NCBI RefSeq assembly: GCF_000195335.1
Contig: NC_015387.1
Span: 372,001 to 436,000 of the forward strand
Direction of reading: 5' to 3'
DNA length: 64,000 bases
Source: Marinithermus hydrothermalis DSM 14884
GTDB taxonomy: Bacteria; Deinococcota; Deinococci; Deinococcales; Marinithermaceae
The translations under genes were made by a program, and so were the position numbers. This document shows, piece after piece, positions 14,332 through 23,030 of this stretch (its first letter is position 1; every line of letters starts with the position of its first letter). Under the pieces are notes generated by a model, which was not told where the DNA came from, did not search any database, and was given only the letters and a program-made list of their open reading frames with translations.

Positions 14332-16422
14332 TTAGGCGCGCAGGCGCGGCGGGGTAAAGCGCAAAAGGCGCAGGGCGTTCGCGGTCACGATCAGGGTCGC
14401 GCCGGTGTCGGCTAGAATCGCCAGCCAGAGCCCCGTCAGGCCGGCGAGGGTCGTGACCAGGAAGACGGCCTTGAGGCCGAGGGCGACGGCGATGTTCTGA
14501 CGGATGTTGCTGAGGGCGGCGCGGGAGAGCCCGATGAGGTCGGCGATGCGCGTGATGCGCGGCTCGACGAGGGCGGCGTCGGCGCTTTCCAGCGCGGCGT
14601 CCGTTCCGCCCCCCATCGCGATCCCCACGTCGGCAGCCGCCAGGGCCGGTGCGTCATTGATCCCGTCCCCGACGAAGGCCACCGGACCTTCGGCCTTAAG
14701 CTCCTGCAGAATGCGGAGCTTGTCCTCCGGCAGCAGCTCGGCGCGGTAGTCCATCCCTAGCTCCCGAGCCACGTGCTGCGCGGCGGCGGTGTGGTCGCCC
14801 GTGAGCATTACGGGATGGATCCCCAGGGCTTTCATCCGCGCGATCCCCTGGCGGGCGTCCGGGCGGAGCTGGTCGCGCAGCACGATCAATCCGCTGTACT
14901 TCCCGTCCACGAACACCGCGACGGCGGTGCCGTCGGTGCGATCCGGTACCGGGGCGGGGGCGTAGCGCGGGCTGCCCAGCCAGACGTGGCGGCCTTCGAC
15001 CTGGCCCTCGATGAACTTCCCCGCGGTGGTCCGCACCTCGGAGGCTGGAGGGGGCTGGATCCCCTCCTCCTGGGCTTTGCGCACGATCGCGGCGGCCAGG
15101 GGGTGGGTCGAGTACTGCTCCACGGCGGCGGCGAGTCGCAGGAGCTCGCGGGGGTTGGGGGCCTGGATGGCCTCAACCGCGGGCGTGCCTTGGGTGAGGG
15201 TGCCGGTCTTGTCCAGCGCCACCACCCGCACCTGCCCGATGCGCTCGAGCGCCGCGCCTCCCTTGATCAACAGCCCCATGCGGGCCGCGCGGGCCAGACC
15301 GCTGGTGATCGCGGCGGGAGCCGAGAGGACCAGGGCACAGGGGCAGCCGATGAGGAGGAGGGCGAGGGCGCGGTAGGTCCAGACCTCCCACGGCGCGTTG
15401 AAGAGGAGGGGCGGCAGAAGGGCCACGAGCAGGGCGATGCCCACGATGGCCGGGGTGTAGTACCGGGAGAAGCGGTCGATGAAGCGGACGGTCGGGGATT
15501 TGGTGGCCTCAGCCTCCTCGATCAGCCGGAGGATCCGGGCGGCGAGGTGGTCCTCAGGCCCTCGCTCCACTCGCACCACCATCGCCCCTTCGGTGTTGAC
15601 GGTACCGGCGTAGACGGAGTCCCCGGGACCCTTCGGCACCGGGATGGGCTCCCCGGTGAGCATGGACTCGTCCACCGCGCTCTCCCCTTCGAGGATCGTG
15701 CCGTCCGCGGGGACGCGCATGCCGGGCAGCACCCGGACCCGGTGCCCCGGCCGGAGCTCGGACGCGGGTACCTCGATCTCCTGCCCGTCTTGGATCAGGC
15801 GGGCGGTTTCGGGAATCAGCTGGGTGAGGGCCTTGACGGAGGCCCGGGCGCGTTCGGCCGCGATGGACTCCAGGAGCTCACCGACCAGGAAGAGGAAGAC
15901 GACGATCAGGGCCTCCACTTCCGCCTCGATGAACAGGGCGCCGACGGCCGCCAGGGTGACGAGCACGTTGATGTCGAAGAAGCCGCCCTGACGAAGATTG
16001 GCCCACCCCTTGCGGGCCAGGGGCAGCACGCCGATCAGCGTGCCCAGGGTGTAGGCCAGGCGAGATTCCGCAAGCCCTAGAATATCGGTGAGGATCCCTA
16101 CGGCGAGGAGGGTCCCGGCGAGGAGGACGCTTTTGCCCTTGGGCGTCCGGTACCAGGGGGTGGGTTTGGGCATGGAGGCCTCGGGGTCGCGGACCCGGTA
16201 GCCGAGGGGAGAAAGGAGTTGGTTGAGCGTGTCGGTCCCCAGGGAGCCGTCCGTGCTCGTGACGGTGAGCCGTTCCGTGGCGAGGGAGACCCGGGCTTCC
16301 TGGACCCCGGGGAGCCGCTGTACGGCATCCTCGATCTTGCGGGCGCAGTCGGCGCAGTCCAGACCTTCAATGACGTATGTGCGTGTTGTGACAGGGGGAG
16401 GGGTCTTGGTCTCCGTCTTCAT
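14332..16422 (-). CDS. Heavy-metal P1B-type ATPase, probable Zn2+/Cd2+ exporter
   Basis: Membrane pump exporting soft divalent metals. The 696-residue product has one N-terminal HMA domain with metal-binding CADC, the TM metal site CPCALVLS, phosphorylation site DKTGTLT, hinge GDGINDAP and a late TM segment starting DTGATLIV. CPC plus an Asp-Gly in the last TM pair is the P1B-2 (Zn/Cd/Pb) signature. ATG 16422 is chosen because a TATTCT (-10 on the minus strand, 16434-16429) lies just upstream; an upstream ATG at 16449 falls inside the operator. The CadC/SmtB-like repressor gene is immediately upstream. Confidence 0.92.
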   Translation of the reverse strand: MKTETKTPPPVTTRTYVIEGLDCADCARKIEDAVQRLPGVQEARVSLATERLTVTSTDGSLGTDTLNQLLSPLGYRVRDPEASMPKPTPWYRTPKGKSVLLAGTLLAVGILTDILGLAESRLAYTLGTLIGVLPLARKGWANLRQGGFFDINVLVTLAAVGALFIEAEVEALIVVFLFLVGELLESIAAERARASVKALTQLIPETARLIQDGQEIEVPASELRPGHRVRVLPGMRVPADGTILEGESAVDESMLTGEPIPVPKGPGDSVYAGTVNTEGAMVVRVERGPEDHLAARILRLIEEAEATKSPTVRFIDRFSRYYTPAIVGIALLVALLPPLLFNAPWEVWTYRALALLLIGCPCALVLSAPAAITSGLARAARMGLLIKGGAALERIGQVRVVALDKTGTLTQGTPAVEAIQAPNPRELLRLAAAVEQYSTHPLAAAIVRKAQEEGIQPPPASEVRTTAGKFIEGQVEGRHVWLGSPRYAPAPVPDRTDGTAVAVFVDGKYSGLIVLRDQLRPDARQGIARMKALGIHPVMLTGDHTAAAQHVARELGMDYRAELLPEDKLRILQELKAEGPVAFVGDGINDAPALAAADVGIAMGGGTDAALESADAALVEPRITRIADLIGLSRAALSNIRQNIAVALGLKAVFLVTTLAGLTGLWLAILADTGATLIVTANALRLLRFTPPRLRA

Positions 16423-16434
16423 GCCCCCAGAATA

Positions 16435-16464
16435 CCAACTATTGAGCAATTGTTCAATAGTTGG
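16435..16464. promoter_or_regulatory. ArsR/SmtB-type operator in front of the metal ATPase
   Basis: A 30-bp palindrome centred at 16449/16450 has only one mismatched pair. Its core TTGAGCAATTGTTCAA resembles the 12-2-12 operators of SmtB, CzrA and CadC. It lies just upstream of the ATPase -10 and between the two genes, not in front of the repressor gene. Confidence 0.85.
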
Positions 16465-16496
16465 TTGGGGGTGCCCCTCCTGCTGATCAAGCGCCC

Positions 16497-16853
16497 TTAC
16501 TCCCGGGCGTGCTCGAGCGCACAGTCCAGGATCGCCTCCACGTGCTGGTCCGCCAGGCGGTAGTAGACCTGGCGCCCCTCCTTGCGGTACGCGACAAGGC
16601 GCGTGGTGCGCAGTAACCGCAGCTGATGACTCACCGCGGACTCGCTCATGCCGAGCGCGGCGGCCAGGTCACACACGCAAAGCTCGGTTTCGCGCAGGGC
16701 GGAGAGGATCTTGATGCGCGTGGGGTCGCTGAGCGCCTTGAGGAGGACGCTCGCCCCGAGCAGCACCTCCCCCTTAGGCAGCGCGGCCTTAGCCTTCTCC
16801 ACCGCTTCCTCGTGCACAACCCTTATCTGACAGACCTCGTTCGTCCGACCCAC
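16497..16853 (-). CDS. ArsR/SmtB-family metal-sensing repressor, CadC-like
   Basis: A 118-residue winged-helix repressor expected to leave its operator on binding Cd, Pb or Zn. The recognition helix is ESAVSHQLRLLR. Two complete-looking metal sites are visible: cysteines C8, C59 and C61 (ELCVCDL) match the CadC alpha3N site, and D102, H104, H115 and E118 match the SmtB/CzrA alpha5 site in both spacing and position. The equivalent of CadC Cys11 is absent. The start is GTG 16853, with a possible -10 TAAAGT about 12 nt upstream. It lies upstream of the ATPase on the same strand, and the likely operator is in the gap between them. Confidence 0.9.
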   Translation of the reverse strand: MGRTNEVCQIRVVHEEAVEKAKAALPKGEVLLGASVLLKALSDPTRIKILSALRETELCVCDLAAALGMSESAVSHQLRLLRTTRLVAYRKEGRQVYYRLADQHVEAILDCALEHARE

Positions 16854-16946
16854 CTCGCCTCCACTTTACACCTGCCCGCCGCGAGGGGGTCCGTGACCCC
16901 TGGGGTTGATTCGAGGGGGGAAGAGATGCGAAAATCCTGTGTGCGT

Positions 16947-17023
16947 GCGCCCGTAGCTCAGTCGGATAGAGCAGGGGCCTCCTAAGCTCCAGGTCGCAGG
17001 TTCGATTCCTGCCGGGCGCACCA
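16947..17023 (+). tRNA. tRNA-Arg (anticodon CCT)
   Basis: The acceptor stem GCGCCCG/CGGGCGC is followed by A and encoded CCA. The D arm is TAGCTCAGTCGGATAGAGCA, the anticodon loop CTCCTAA gives anticodon CCU for AGG codons, and the T arm contains GGTTCGATTCC. The length is 77 nt. Confidence 0.94.
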
Positions 17024-17075
17024 TTGTTTATGAGGTCTCACCCCTGGCTTTCCCGTTTCTCATCGCTGGAGCTTC

Positions 17076-17081
17076 TATAAT
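17076..17081 (+). promoter_or_regulatory. -10 element of the lpt operon (leaderless layout)
   Basis: A consensus TATAAT ends 7 nt before the lptF ATG at 17089. No SD is visible. Confidence 0.6.
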
Positions 17082-17088
17082 TACCGCG

Positions 17089-18096
17089 ATGCTTGGGCGT
17101 TACCTGCTGCGTGAGGTGCTGCCGCCCTACCTTCTGGGGACGCTGCTGTTCATCGCCCTAATCACCACGGACCTTCTGGCCTCGCTTTCCGGGGTGTTTC
17201 TGCGGCAGGGCACCCCGCTTGTCGAGGTTCTTCAGATCGTCTTGTACCGCATGCCCTTCACCCTCGGGATCGCCCTCCCCCTCGGCCTGGTCTTCGCCAT
17301 CCTGATCGGGCTGGCCCGCTGGGTACGCGACTCTGAACTCAAGGCCATGTACGCCAGCGGCGTCTCACCCCTGCGCCTTCTGCCGGTCCTGCTAGGTTTG
17401 AGCGCCGTCGTGGCGGGGGGGGTGTTGTTCAACGCGGCGTGGCTCAAACCCGAGGCGCACGCCCGCTACGAGCAGCTGCTCTACCGCGTGTACTACGGCA
17501 CGGTGCCCAGCGGCGTGCTCTCCAACCAAGCCTACGCTCCCGAGGGGCTCGGCGTGTACTTCGCCGCACGCATCTATCCCGACGGCCAAGGCGGCGGCCG
17601 CCTCGAGAACGTGCGCGTCGTGGAGCCGAGCGGCGCACTTTGGAGCGCGGCACGCGGCGTCTGGCAAGACGCCCGCTGGGTGCTGGAGGACGCGTACCGC
17701 ATCAACCCGGACGGCACGGTGGAGACCCGGTCGCGGGTACCGCTGCCCTTCCCCGCCCAGTTCGTGCCCCCGACCACCTCGTACGAGGCCCTGCCGCTCG
17801 GGGAGCTGCGCGAGCTCGCCCGCGTGGATCCCGAGGCCCGCTTCCCCTTGCAGCGCCGGTACGCGGACGCGTTCGGCGTGATCGCGCTCGCCTGGCTCGC
17901 GGGCGTGGTCGGGCTGGGACTGCGTGAAGCCGCCTGGGCCTTCGTCGCGGTGGTGCTGCTCATCTTCGGGTACTTCGTGCTCTGGACCCTGGCCGCGCAG
18001 CTGGCGCGGTTCGCGCTGGTGGGCGCGTACGGGGCGTGGCTGCCGAACGCGGTCTACTTCCTGCTCGCGGCCTGGGGAACGAGGAGGCTCGCGTGA
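17089..18096 (+). CDS. lptF: LptF/LptG-family lipid-export permease (first copy)
   Basis: Inner-membrane permease of the YjgP/YjgQ family that, with LptB and its sister permease, extracts lipopolysaccharide-like lipid from the inner membrane. The 335-residue protein has three N-terminal TM segments (YLLREVLPPYLLGTLLF start, then near residues 55 and 100), a periplasmic beta-jellyroll middle and three C-terminal TMs. It begins an operon with a second permease, an LptD-like protein and a lipoprotein. Which of the two permeases corresponds to LptF and which to LptG is assigned by order only. Confidence 0.87.
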   Translation: MLGRYLLREVLPPYLLGTLLFIALITTDLLASLSGVFLRQGTPLVEVLQIVLYRMPFTLGIALPLGLVFAILIGLARWVRDSELKAMYASGVSPLRLLPVLLGLSAVVAGGVLFNAAWLKPEAHARYEQLLYRVYYGTVPSGVLSNQAYAPEGLGVYFAARIYPDGQGGGRLENVRVVEPSGALWSAARGVWQDARWVLEDAYRINPDGTVETRSRVPLPFPAQFVPPTTSYEALPLGELRELARVDPEARFPLQRRYADAFGVIALAWLAGVVGLGLREAAWAFVAVVLLIFGYFVLWTLAAQLARFALVGAYGAWLPNAVYFLLAAWGTRRLA

Positions 18097-19133
18097 CCAC
18101 GCTCGAGCGGTACCTCTTGCGTGAGGTCGGCGCTTACCTGCTGGGAGGGTTGACGGTCGTGGTCCTGTTGCTGCTCGGGGGGGTCTTGTTCGAGGTGTTC
18201 GCCCCCCTCCTCGCACGCGGCGCCGATCCCCTGGCGGTCGGGCAGTACCTCGCGCACCGGGTGCCGGAGGCCCTGGTGCGGGGGTTGCCGATCGCCTACC
18301 TGTTCGCGCTGCTCCTCGCACTCTCCCGCATGGCGGAGGACTCCGAGCTGAAGGTCCTCCTCGCCTCGGGCATCTCCAGAGAACGGGTGTTGCTCGCGCT
18401 CGTGTGGTTCGCGGCCCTGCTCGCCCTCATGGGGTTCGTGGCCGGGGAGTCCTGGGTGCCGCAACAACTACAGAAAGCGCGGCAGGTTCTTCGCCAAGCG
18501 ATCCTGGCCAAGCCGCGGGCCCTGCTGCAGCCAGGCACCTTCTTCACAGACGCGTACGGCCGGTTGGTGTACGTGGGCCGCGTCAAGGACGACGGCATCG
18601 CCGAGATCCGCGTGCTCGCGCCCGGCGAGGTGCTCACCGCCGCCTCCGGGGCGTTCGTCGAGGGCCGGTTGTTCCTAGAGGACGGCATGCGCGTGACCTT
18701 CGAAGGCGCGCGTCCCCGCACCATCGCCCGCTTCGCGCGTGGCACGATGCCCCTGAACGAGCTGGCCTTCGAGCCCCCCGCCTCCGTCGCGAACCTTACG
18801 CTGGCCGAACTCAGGGCGCGGATCCAGGAGTTCAAGCGGAGCGGGCTGCCCTACCACGCCGAAGCCACCGCGTACTGGCGCAAGTGGGCCGAGCCCGCCG
18901 CGACGATCTCCTTCGCGCTCTTCGCGGTGGGGCTCGCTTTTTGGATGCTCGGGGGGAGCCGCAGCCTGGGCATGGTGGGGGTGGTCACGCTGACCTTCGC
19001 GTACTACGCGACCTGGAGCGTCTTCCGCATCATGGGGGAGCAAGGCGCCCTTCCCCCAGTGATCGCCGCGTGGGGGCCGAACCTCCTCTACGCCCTCGCC
19101 GCCGGGGTCCTCTTGGGGGTGGGGCGGCGGTGA
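18093..19133 (+). CDS. lptG: LptF/LptG-family lipid-export permease (second copy)
   Basis: Second YjgP/YjgQ permease, 346 residues, starting LERYLLREVGAYLLGG like its neighbour and with the same TM-jellyroll-TM plan. The GTG at 18093 overlaps the preceding stop by 4 bp; an in-frame start at 18036 lies within the first permease gene and is rejected. Heterodimeric LptFG needs two such genes, which fits this tandem. The stop overlaps the start of the LptD-like gene. Confidence 0.87.
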   Translation: MTTLERYLLREVGAYLLGGLTVVVLLLLGGVLFEVFAPLLARGADPLAVGQYLAHRVPEALVRGLPIAYLFALLLALSRMAEDSELKVLLASGISRERVLLALVWFAALLALMGFVAGESWVPQQLQKARQVLRQAILAKPRALLQPGTFFTDAYGRLVYVGRVKDDGIAEIRVLAPGEVLTAASGAFVEGRLFLEDGMRVTFEGARPRTIARFARGTMPLNELAFEPPASVANLTLAELRARIQEFKRSGLPYHAEATAYWRKWAEPAATISFALFAVGLAFWMLGGSRSLGMVGVVTLTFAYYATWSVFRIMGEQGALPPVIAAWGPNLLYALAAGVLLGVGRR

Positions 19134-21646
19134 ACGCCTGGACGCGCCTGCTCTTCGGGGTGTGCCTCTGGGGCTTAGGACTATTCGCGCAGGCCGCGAC
19201 CCTCGAGGTCCTCGCCGCTGACCGCCTCGAGCTGCGCCGCGAAGCGGGCGCGGAACTCGTGATCCTGATTGGGAGCCCCGTGGAGATGCGCCTGGACGAC
19301 CAGGTGCTGCGGGCCGAGCGGGTGGAGTACAGCCGCGCGGCACGCCGGCTCGTTTTGATGGGTTCGGTCTTCTTCCAGGACGAGGAAGGGCGCGTCATCC
19401 AGGGGGAGTACCTCGAGCTGCACCTGGAGGACGAGACCCTCGAGGCGCTTAAGGTCGAGGTGCAAGCCGGGGAGTTCGACCTCACCGGTCCGGTGGCGCA
19501 GCGCGTCGCGGGGCAGATCCTGCTGCAGGAAGGGTACTTCACCCCCTGCGGACGTTGCGGCCAACCGGTCCCAGACTACGCCTTCACCGCCCGCAAGGTC
19601 GTCCTGTACCCGGGGGACCGCCTCATCGCCTACGACGCGTGGGTGCTCTCGCGGGATGCGCCGGTGTTGTTCCTGCCGGTCCTCATGCTGCACCTCTCCG
19701 AGCGCCGCCCGCGCCTCGAGGTGGGGTTGGACGAGACCGATGGCCTCACGGTCTTCGCGGACCTCCCATACGTGACCGCGGGCGGGCTGGGGTTCACCCT
19801 CCTCCGCTACTTTGAGCGCCGCGGGTTGGGGATTGGGTTCGACCACTTCGGGGCAGGGGAGGCCTTCGAGCGCTACCGTTTCCTGTACCTACCGCCTGAG
19901 GTAGGCGAGACGAAGGGTTTGGTGAGCTACGACCTCGAGTACCGCCTGGAGGACAAGGCCTTCCGGCAGGAGGCCCGCATCGTGCGGGACGACGCGGTGC
20001 AGCCAGGGATCACGACGTACACCCTGGAAGCCACGCGTCGCGAGCGTACAGACCCCTTTGTGCGCTTCACGCTGGACGGGGTGCTCGACCACGACCCCAG
20101 CACCCCCGCCCCGGTCCGGATCCAAAAACTCCCGGAGCTGGAGCTCGCCTGGCGCCGCGGGGTGCAGACGCGCGCATTTCGCCTCACGGGCCGGCTGGTC
20201 TTCACCGGGTTTCAAGCCCCCACCAACGAGCTGAACCGCAGCGCGCGCGCCCTGGGTCGGGAGGCGCTCGTGGGGCGGACGTTGGTGGAGCACGCGGCGA
20301 CCCTCCGGCCCCCCGCCCCCTGGCCGGGCCTCGGCCTGAGCCTCGAGAACCGGTTCCGGGGCTTTTACTACTCGACCGCCGAGCGGCAGGTGGACTGGAC
20401 GACCCGCTTCAGCCTGCGTCAAGCGTGGGGGCCCTTCTCGCTCGCCCTCACGGGCAGCCGCGCGGTGCAGGAAGGCGAGACCCCCTTGCGGCTCGACCGC
20501 CTTCCCGAACGGAGAAGCGAGCGCCTCGAGGGCAGCCTCGCGCTACGCCCCGTCCCGGAGTTCAGCGTCTCCGCACGGTTGCCGCGCGATTTGCTCGAGG
20601 GAACGTTCGACCCCCTGGCCCTCTCCCTGACCGCTACACCCCGGCCGCTTTCGCTGCGCCTCGACCACACCCGGGACCTGGAGGCTGACCGGCCCCTCAC
20701 GACGCGCGCCCAGCTTCAGTTCGCGCCGCGCCCTTGGAGTTTTCGCGTGACCGCCGGGTTTAACCACCCAGAAGCGCGCTACGACCCGATGGTGGCCACC
20801 CTCGCCTACGCGCTCGTGGGCGGCAACCTCTTCGTCTCGCACCGCCGCGACCTCAACAGCGGGGTGGGCCTCGACACGAGCGTGAGCGCGACCCTCCGCC
20901 GGGAGGCCTTCGCCTTCACCCTGACGGAACGCCTGGACGAACGGCGGGCGGTGCTCGTGGGGCGCGTCCAGACCGTCCTAGGTCCGCAAAGCCTCTCATT
21001 CACGCACACCGCGTACTTCAAGGACGCCCAGCCGGAGCCGGAGGACGCCCTCGAGGGCACAGCGGACCTGAGCCTCGCGTATACCGTGGGCCGCCAGAGC
21101 GTGGTCTTGACGGCCCGCTGGTTGGGGGACGAAGCGCGGTTTATCGACCCCACCCTGCGGCTTCGCCTGAGCCGCGCCACCCTCGAGCAGGCCTGGCAGG
21201 CCGAGGCGGTCTGGCACCTTCCGGAGGCGGAGGACCAGCGGGTGTTCCTCGAGCGTTTCACGGCGCGCGGGGGGCTGGATCTTTGGCCCGACGTCTCGCT
21301 CCAGGGAGGGCTCGCCTACCAGCGTACGGGGGAAGGGCGGTACACGCTGAGCCTGGACGGGTTCGGCGTGACCGTGGCCTTCCGGGCCGAGCCCAAGACC
21401 AACCTGTTCGTGAGCGGTTTCGTCAGCCAAACCTTTAACCACCCGGAGGGTGTGCCGCCCCTCGCGCCGAAGTTCGTGATCACGCTGGACCGCTGCTGCT
21501 GGGGGGCGCGCCTCACGCTGGACGCGGCGCGGCGGGAGGCCCGGCTCGCGTTCTTGTTTGGGGGGCAGGCGGCGAGCTTCCTCTTCCGTGAGGAGGGGAT
21601 CGAGCTGCCCGGGGGACTGACGCTGCCCGCACTGGAGGGACGATGA
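19130..21646 (+). CDS. lptD: LptD/OstA-like outer-membrane lipid-assembly protein
   Basis: An 838-residue secreted protein. The signal peptide (MNAWTRLLFGVCLWGLGLFA, then QAA) is followed by an OstA/LptA-like N-terminal domain (about 25-125: ATLEVLAADRLEL, RAERVEYSRAARRLVL), a CGRCG cysteine pair near 143, and a long C-terminal region of alternating beta-strands consistent with an outer-membrane barrel. It is coupled to the two LptF/G permeases (GTG overlaps the stop). The frame stays open far upstream to 18404, but that part is antisense-like shadow of lptG. Divergent from proteobacterial LptD, so the substrate is uncertain. Confidence 0.8.
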   Translation: MNAWTRLLFGVCLWGLGLFAQAATLEVLAADRLELRREAGAELVILIGSPVEMRLDDQVLRAERVEYSRAARRLVLMGSVFFQDEEGRVIQGEYLELHLEDETLEALKVEVQAGEFDLTGPVAQRVAGQILLQEGYFTPCGRCGQPVPDYAFTARKVVLYPGDRLIAYDAWVLSRDAPVLFLPVLMLHLSERRPRLEVGLDETDGLTVFADLPYVTAGGLGFTLLRYFERRGLGIGFDHFGAGEAFERYRFLYLPPEVGETKGLVSYDLEYRLEDKAFRQEARIVRDDAVQPGITTYTLEATRRERTDPFVRFTLDGVLDHDPSTPAPVRIQKLPELELAWRRGVQTRAFRLTGRLVFTGFQAPTNELNRSARALGREALVGRTLVEHAATLRPPAPWPGLGLSLENRFRGFYYSTAERQVDWTTRFSLRQAWGPFSLALTGSRAVQEGETPLRLDRLPERRSERLEGSLALRPVPEFSVSARLPRDLLEGTFDPLALSLTATPRPLSLRLDHTRDLEADRPLTTRAQLQFAPRPWSFRVTAGFNHPEARYDPMVATLAYALVGGNLFVSHRRDLNSGVGLDTSVSATLRREAFAFTLTERLDERRAVLVGRVQTVLGPQSLSFTHTAYFKDAQPEPEDALEGTADLSLAYTVGRQSVVLTARWLGDEARFIDPTLRLRLSRATLEQAWQAEAVWHLPEAEDQRVFLERFTARGGLDLWPDVSLQGGLAYQRTGEGRYTLSLDGFGVTVAFRAEPKTNLFVSGFVSQTFNHPEGVPPLAPKFVITLDRCCWGARLTLDAARREARLAFLFGGQAASFLFREEGIELPGGLTLPALEGR

Positions 21647-22632
21647 AACGCTGGTGGTGGCTGGTTTTTGTACTTGCGGGGTGCACTGGCACCCAGGAGC
21701 CCGCCCTCCCGGGACTGGTGGGGGTGGTGCACGGCAGCGAGCTTACCTTCTTCGTGGCGAAGGACTTGCAGCCCGGTGGAGGGCTGGCCGCGCCGGCCCC
21801 GGTCGGCCCGGCTTCTTGGGACCTGGGGGGGGCTGGCGTGGACGCGGTGCGGCCTGTGGGGCGGGACGAGGTTTGGGTGTTGCGCCCGGATGCGCTGGTG
21901 CGTTTCTCGACCGCGGGGCTTTCCACCACCGCCGCGCCACAACCCGCGGGCGAGGTGGTGCTGGACCTTGCGGCGGAGGGGGTGGACTGCACGGGGGGGT
22001 ACCTGCGCCCCGGTACGGCAGCGCTGTTGGTCGTGTGTGCGGTGGGGGACGTGTGGAAGGTGCCCTACACGGGACAGCCCCCCGAGCGCGTGGGGACCGT
22101 GGGGGACCCCTCGGAGACCCGGTACGCCCTAGGCCCGGGGGACGAGGTGGTGCGCCTGGACGCCCGACAGATCTGCCGCGCGGACTGCGGAGCCGACCAG
22201 ACCCACGCCCTCAGCCCGATCGGGGATCCTGTGGATCTAGTCTTTGATGCGGAGACCGGTCGCCTGTACGCCCTATTCCGCGATCCCTTCCGCGTCCAGG
22301 CCCTGGTCTGGGAACCGGCGAGCGCGCCGCGGCTTGGCTCCCCGGTGGACGCGGACGCGCTGGATCCGGTGTTGGGGTTGGTGGTCGGCCAGGGGCGGGC
22401 CGTGGCCTTTGGGGACGATCTGTTCACGGTGGACGCGGAGGCGCGGGTCACTCCGGAGGAGCGTCTGGCCTTCGGACGCTACACGGCCGGATTGATCAGC
22501 CCCGACGCCTTCCTCTACCTAGGGCGCGCGGGCAGCGTGGACGTGTACGACCTGCTCGCCCTCAGCACCCGGCAGGCGCGGCCGGTCGGCCTCGAGCCTC
22601 AGGCCCTCGTCTTCGTGCCCGTGCAAGAATAG
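21643..22632 (+). CDS. Lipoprotein of unknown function in the lpt operon
   Basis: A 329-residue predicted lipoprotein with signal peptide MKRWWWLVFVLAGC and lipobox VLAGC (Cys14). The remainder has repeated short beta-like segments (GVVHGSELTFFVAKDL, GRVYALF-like, VVGQGRAVAF) that could form a propeller-like fold, but no family was recognised. Its start overlaps the lptD stop by 4 bp, so it may serve the envelope-lipid pathway; it does not resemble LptE. Confidence 0.7.
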   Translation: MKRWWWLVFVLAGCTGTQEPALPGLVGVVHGSELTFFVAKDLQPGGGLAAPAPVGPASWDLGGAGVDAVRPVGRDEVWVLRPDALVRFSTAGLSTTAAPQPAGEVVLDLAAEGVDCTGGYLRPGTAALLVVCAVGDVWKVPYTGQPPERVGTVGDPSETRYALGPGDEVVRLDARQICRADCGADQTHALSPIGDPVDLVFDAETGRLYALFRDPFRVQALVWEPASAPRLGSPVDADALDPVLGLVVGQGRAVAFGDDLFTVDAEARVTPEERLAFGRYTAGLISPDAFLYLGRAGSVDVYDLLALSTRQARPVGLEPQALVFVPVQE

Positions 22633-22636
22633 GCGT

Positions 22637-23026
22637 ATGGAACTGCACCACGTGGGTATCGCCGTGACGGACCTGGAGGCGGCTGCCCGGCCGTACCTCG
22701 AGCTCGGGTACGTGCGCGAGGCGGAAGGTACCGTCGAGTCGCAGGGCGTGCGCGTCGTGATGCTGAGAAGCGGCTCGAGCCGCGTCGAGCTCCTCGAGGC
22801 CCTGCGGCCGGACTCGGCGGTGGCACGGTTCATCGAAAAGCGAGGGCCGGGTGTGCACCACCTGGCCTTCCACACCCCGGACATCCGCGCGGCGCTCGCG
22901 CGGCTCGAGGCCCAGGGGGCGCCCCTCGTGGACCGCGAGCCGCGCCCGGGGTTCGGGGGGCATCTGGTGGCCTTCGTGCACCCGAGGTGGGCGGGCGGGG
23001 TGCTGGTGGAGCTGGTCCAGGAGTAA
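22637..23026 (+). CDS. mce: Methylmalonyl-CoA epimerase (VOC family)
   Basis: A 129-residue glyoxalase-fold protein. The start MELHHVGIAVTDLEAA with the first metal His, the middle SSRVELLEAL with Glu, GPGVHHLAFHTPDI with the second His, and the end LVELVQE with the final Glu are the hallmarks of methylmalonyl-CoA epimerase, which interconverts (R)- and (S)-methylmalonyl-CoA. No mutase gene lies in this window. A general lactoylglutathione-lyase-like VOC protein is the alternative. Confidence 0.85.
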   Translation: MELHHVGIAVTDLEAAARPYLELGYVREAEGTVESQGVRVVMLRSGSSRVELLEALRPDSAVARFIEKRGPGVHHLAFHTPDIRAALARLEAQGAPLVDREPRPGFGGHLVAFVHPRWAGGVLVELVQE

Positions 23027-23030
23027 CGAG

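Noticed and set aside
18404-19129. N-terminal extension of the LptD-like frame
   Set aside because: It lies wholly over lptG in another frame, is Arg/Gly-rich and would precede the evident signal peptide at 19130.
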